DNA from: Bacteroidales bacterium
GTDB lineage: Bacteria > Bacteroidota > Bacteroidia > Bacteroidales > UBA7960
DNA length: 7,437 nucleotides
Assembly: GCA_007132865.1 (NCBI GenBank)
Contig: SLNU01000363.1
Location: 1 to 7,437, forward strand
Direction: 5' to 3'
The notes under the pieces are model-generated. The model did not search any database. It was not told the origin of the DNA and saw only the letters and a list, made by a program, of their open reading frames with translations. Positions 7,083-7,437 of this stretch are shown in pieces; the first letter of the stretch is position 1, and the number at the start of each line of letters is the position of its first letter. Position numbers and translations under genes: made by a program.

Positions 7083-7190
7083 TATCTGATTATATTTGCA
7101 ACACTGGGTTAAATCATACATCTAATATAATCAATTATTTGCCTTTCCCGGGCGGTTATCTCCAAATTCTTTACCAATTACTTCTTCATT
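7083..7190. promoter_or_regulatory. Divergent intergenic region between kinase and M14 peptidase genes
   Basis: This 108-base A/T-rich spacer separates two divergent genes, so it must hold both promoters unless they lie within coding sequence. I looked for TTTG ... TAnnTTTG on both strands and found only partial matches, for example TTATTTG near 7135-7141 on the plus strand without a spaced TTG. No clear Shine-Dalgarno site precedes either start. If the kinase starts at 7121 the spacer shrinks to 69 bases. Confidence 0.4.
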
Positions 7191-7437
7191 ATGAATCGTC
7201 ATTGTTTTGCAAAATTGTTTTTTTTCGTCGGATTGTTTATGCTTTCAACCGGCCTGATTGCCGGACGCCCCCTGACTTATTTTCTGCCTGACATTGAATA
7301 CGACCCGTCCATACCGACCCCGGAATCATTCCTGGGTTACCAGATAGGGGACTGGCATATGCACCATGCCTCGCTGGTCCAGTATGTGGAGCTGATTGCG
7401 GCGCGGTCAGACCGTGCCATTGTATATGAATATGCCA
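7191..7437 (+). CDS. M14 family zinc carboxypeptidase, N-terminal fragment (3' end beyond the window)
   Basis: The frame is open from the ATG at 7191 to the right edge (82 codons plus one base). Residues 1-24 form a signal peptide (KLFFFVGLFMLSTGLIA, then GRP), so the product is exported. The mature start has the arrangement typical of long Bacteroidota M14 peptidases: YFLPDIEYDPSIPTPESFLG (30-49), then GDWHMHHASLVQYVELIAARSD (53-74), then VYEYA. The zinc-binding HxxE motif and catalytic Glu lie beyond the window, so activity cannot be judged. The gene diverges from the kinase gene. Nothing in the sequence ties it functionally to the hydrolase locus. Confidence 0.8.
   Translation, partial: MNRHCFAKLFFFVGLFMLSTGLIAGRPLTYFLPDIEYDPSIPTPESFLGYQIGDWHMHHASLVQYVELIAARSDRAIVYEYA

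Noticed and set aside
7083..7121. Upstream start for the kinase at 7121
   Set aside because: The 13 added residues (with two adjacent Cys) do not resemble PPK2 N-termini, and the ATG at 7082 gives the expected start. It cannot be excluded.
7095..7145. Consensus Bacteroidota promoter for the M14 peptidase gene
   Set aside because: TTTG and TTATTTG are present, but the second lacks the TAnnTTTG form and the spacing is too long, so no site is called.

Overview
The window looks like part of a free-living or host-associated Bacteroidota chromosome. Evidence: a membrane-anchored LuxR-type regulator with a beta-propeller and Y_Y_Y sensor, a secreted protein built from choice-of-anchor (D and J type) domains, a lipoprotein glycoside hydrolase of the GH144/PF10091 type, an M14 peptidase of the long Bacteroidota kind, and start codons preceded by A/T-rich leaders rather than clear Shine-Dalgarno sites. 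The genus cannot be told from the sequence.

Layout. Four genes lie head to tail on the minus strand, read from right to left: a class III-like PPK2 polyphosphate kinase (7082 to 6201), a 961-residue one-component transmembrane regulator (6166 to 3281, 34 bases after the kinase), a 203-base intergenic region with several dyads, a GH144-type lipoprotein (3077 to 1653), and a secreted endonuclease/exonuclease/phosphatase (EEP) protein that starts inside the last codons of the hydrolase gene (1677) and runs off the left edge after 559 residues. On the plus strand, divergent from the kinase, the first 82 residues of an M14 metallocarboxypeptidase start at 7191 and run off the right edge.

How they may work together. 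The regulator has its sensor in the periplasm and its DNA-binding domain in the cytoplasm, with no kinase or receiver, and it sits directly upstream of two overlapping genes for exported enzymes. The simplest reading is a small locus in which a periplasmic ligand, perhaps a glucan fragment, switches on a cell-envelope or surface glucanase and a translationally coupled phosphoesterase/nuclease. No SusC/SusD pair is present in the window. The kinase and peptidase may be unrelated neighbours.

The most unusual point is the EEP protein. Its catalytic domain appears to be inserted inside a choice-of-anchor D (ASH-like) Ig-fold domain, with one half of that fold before the catalytic domain and the other half after it. 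The dyad-rich leader between the regulator and the hydrolase is the second place worth attention. There is no sign of a CRISPR array, insertion sequence, tRNA or rRNA.
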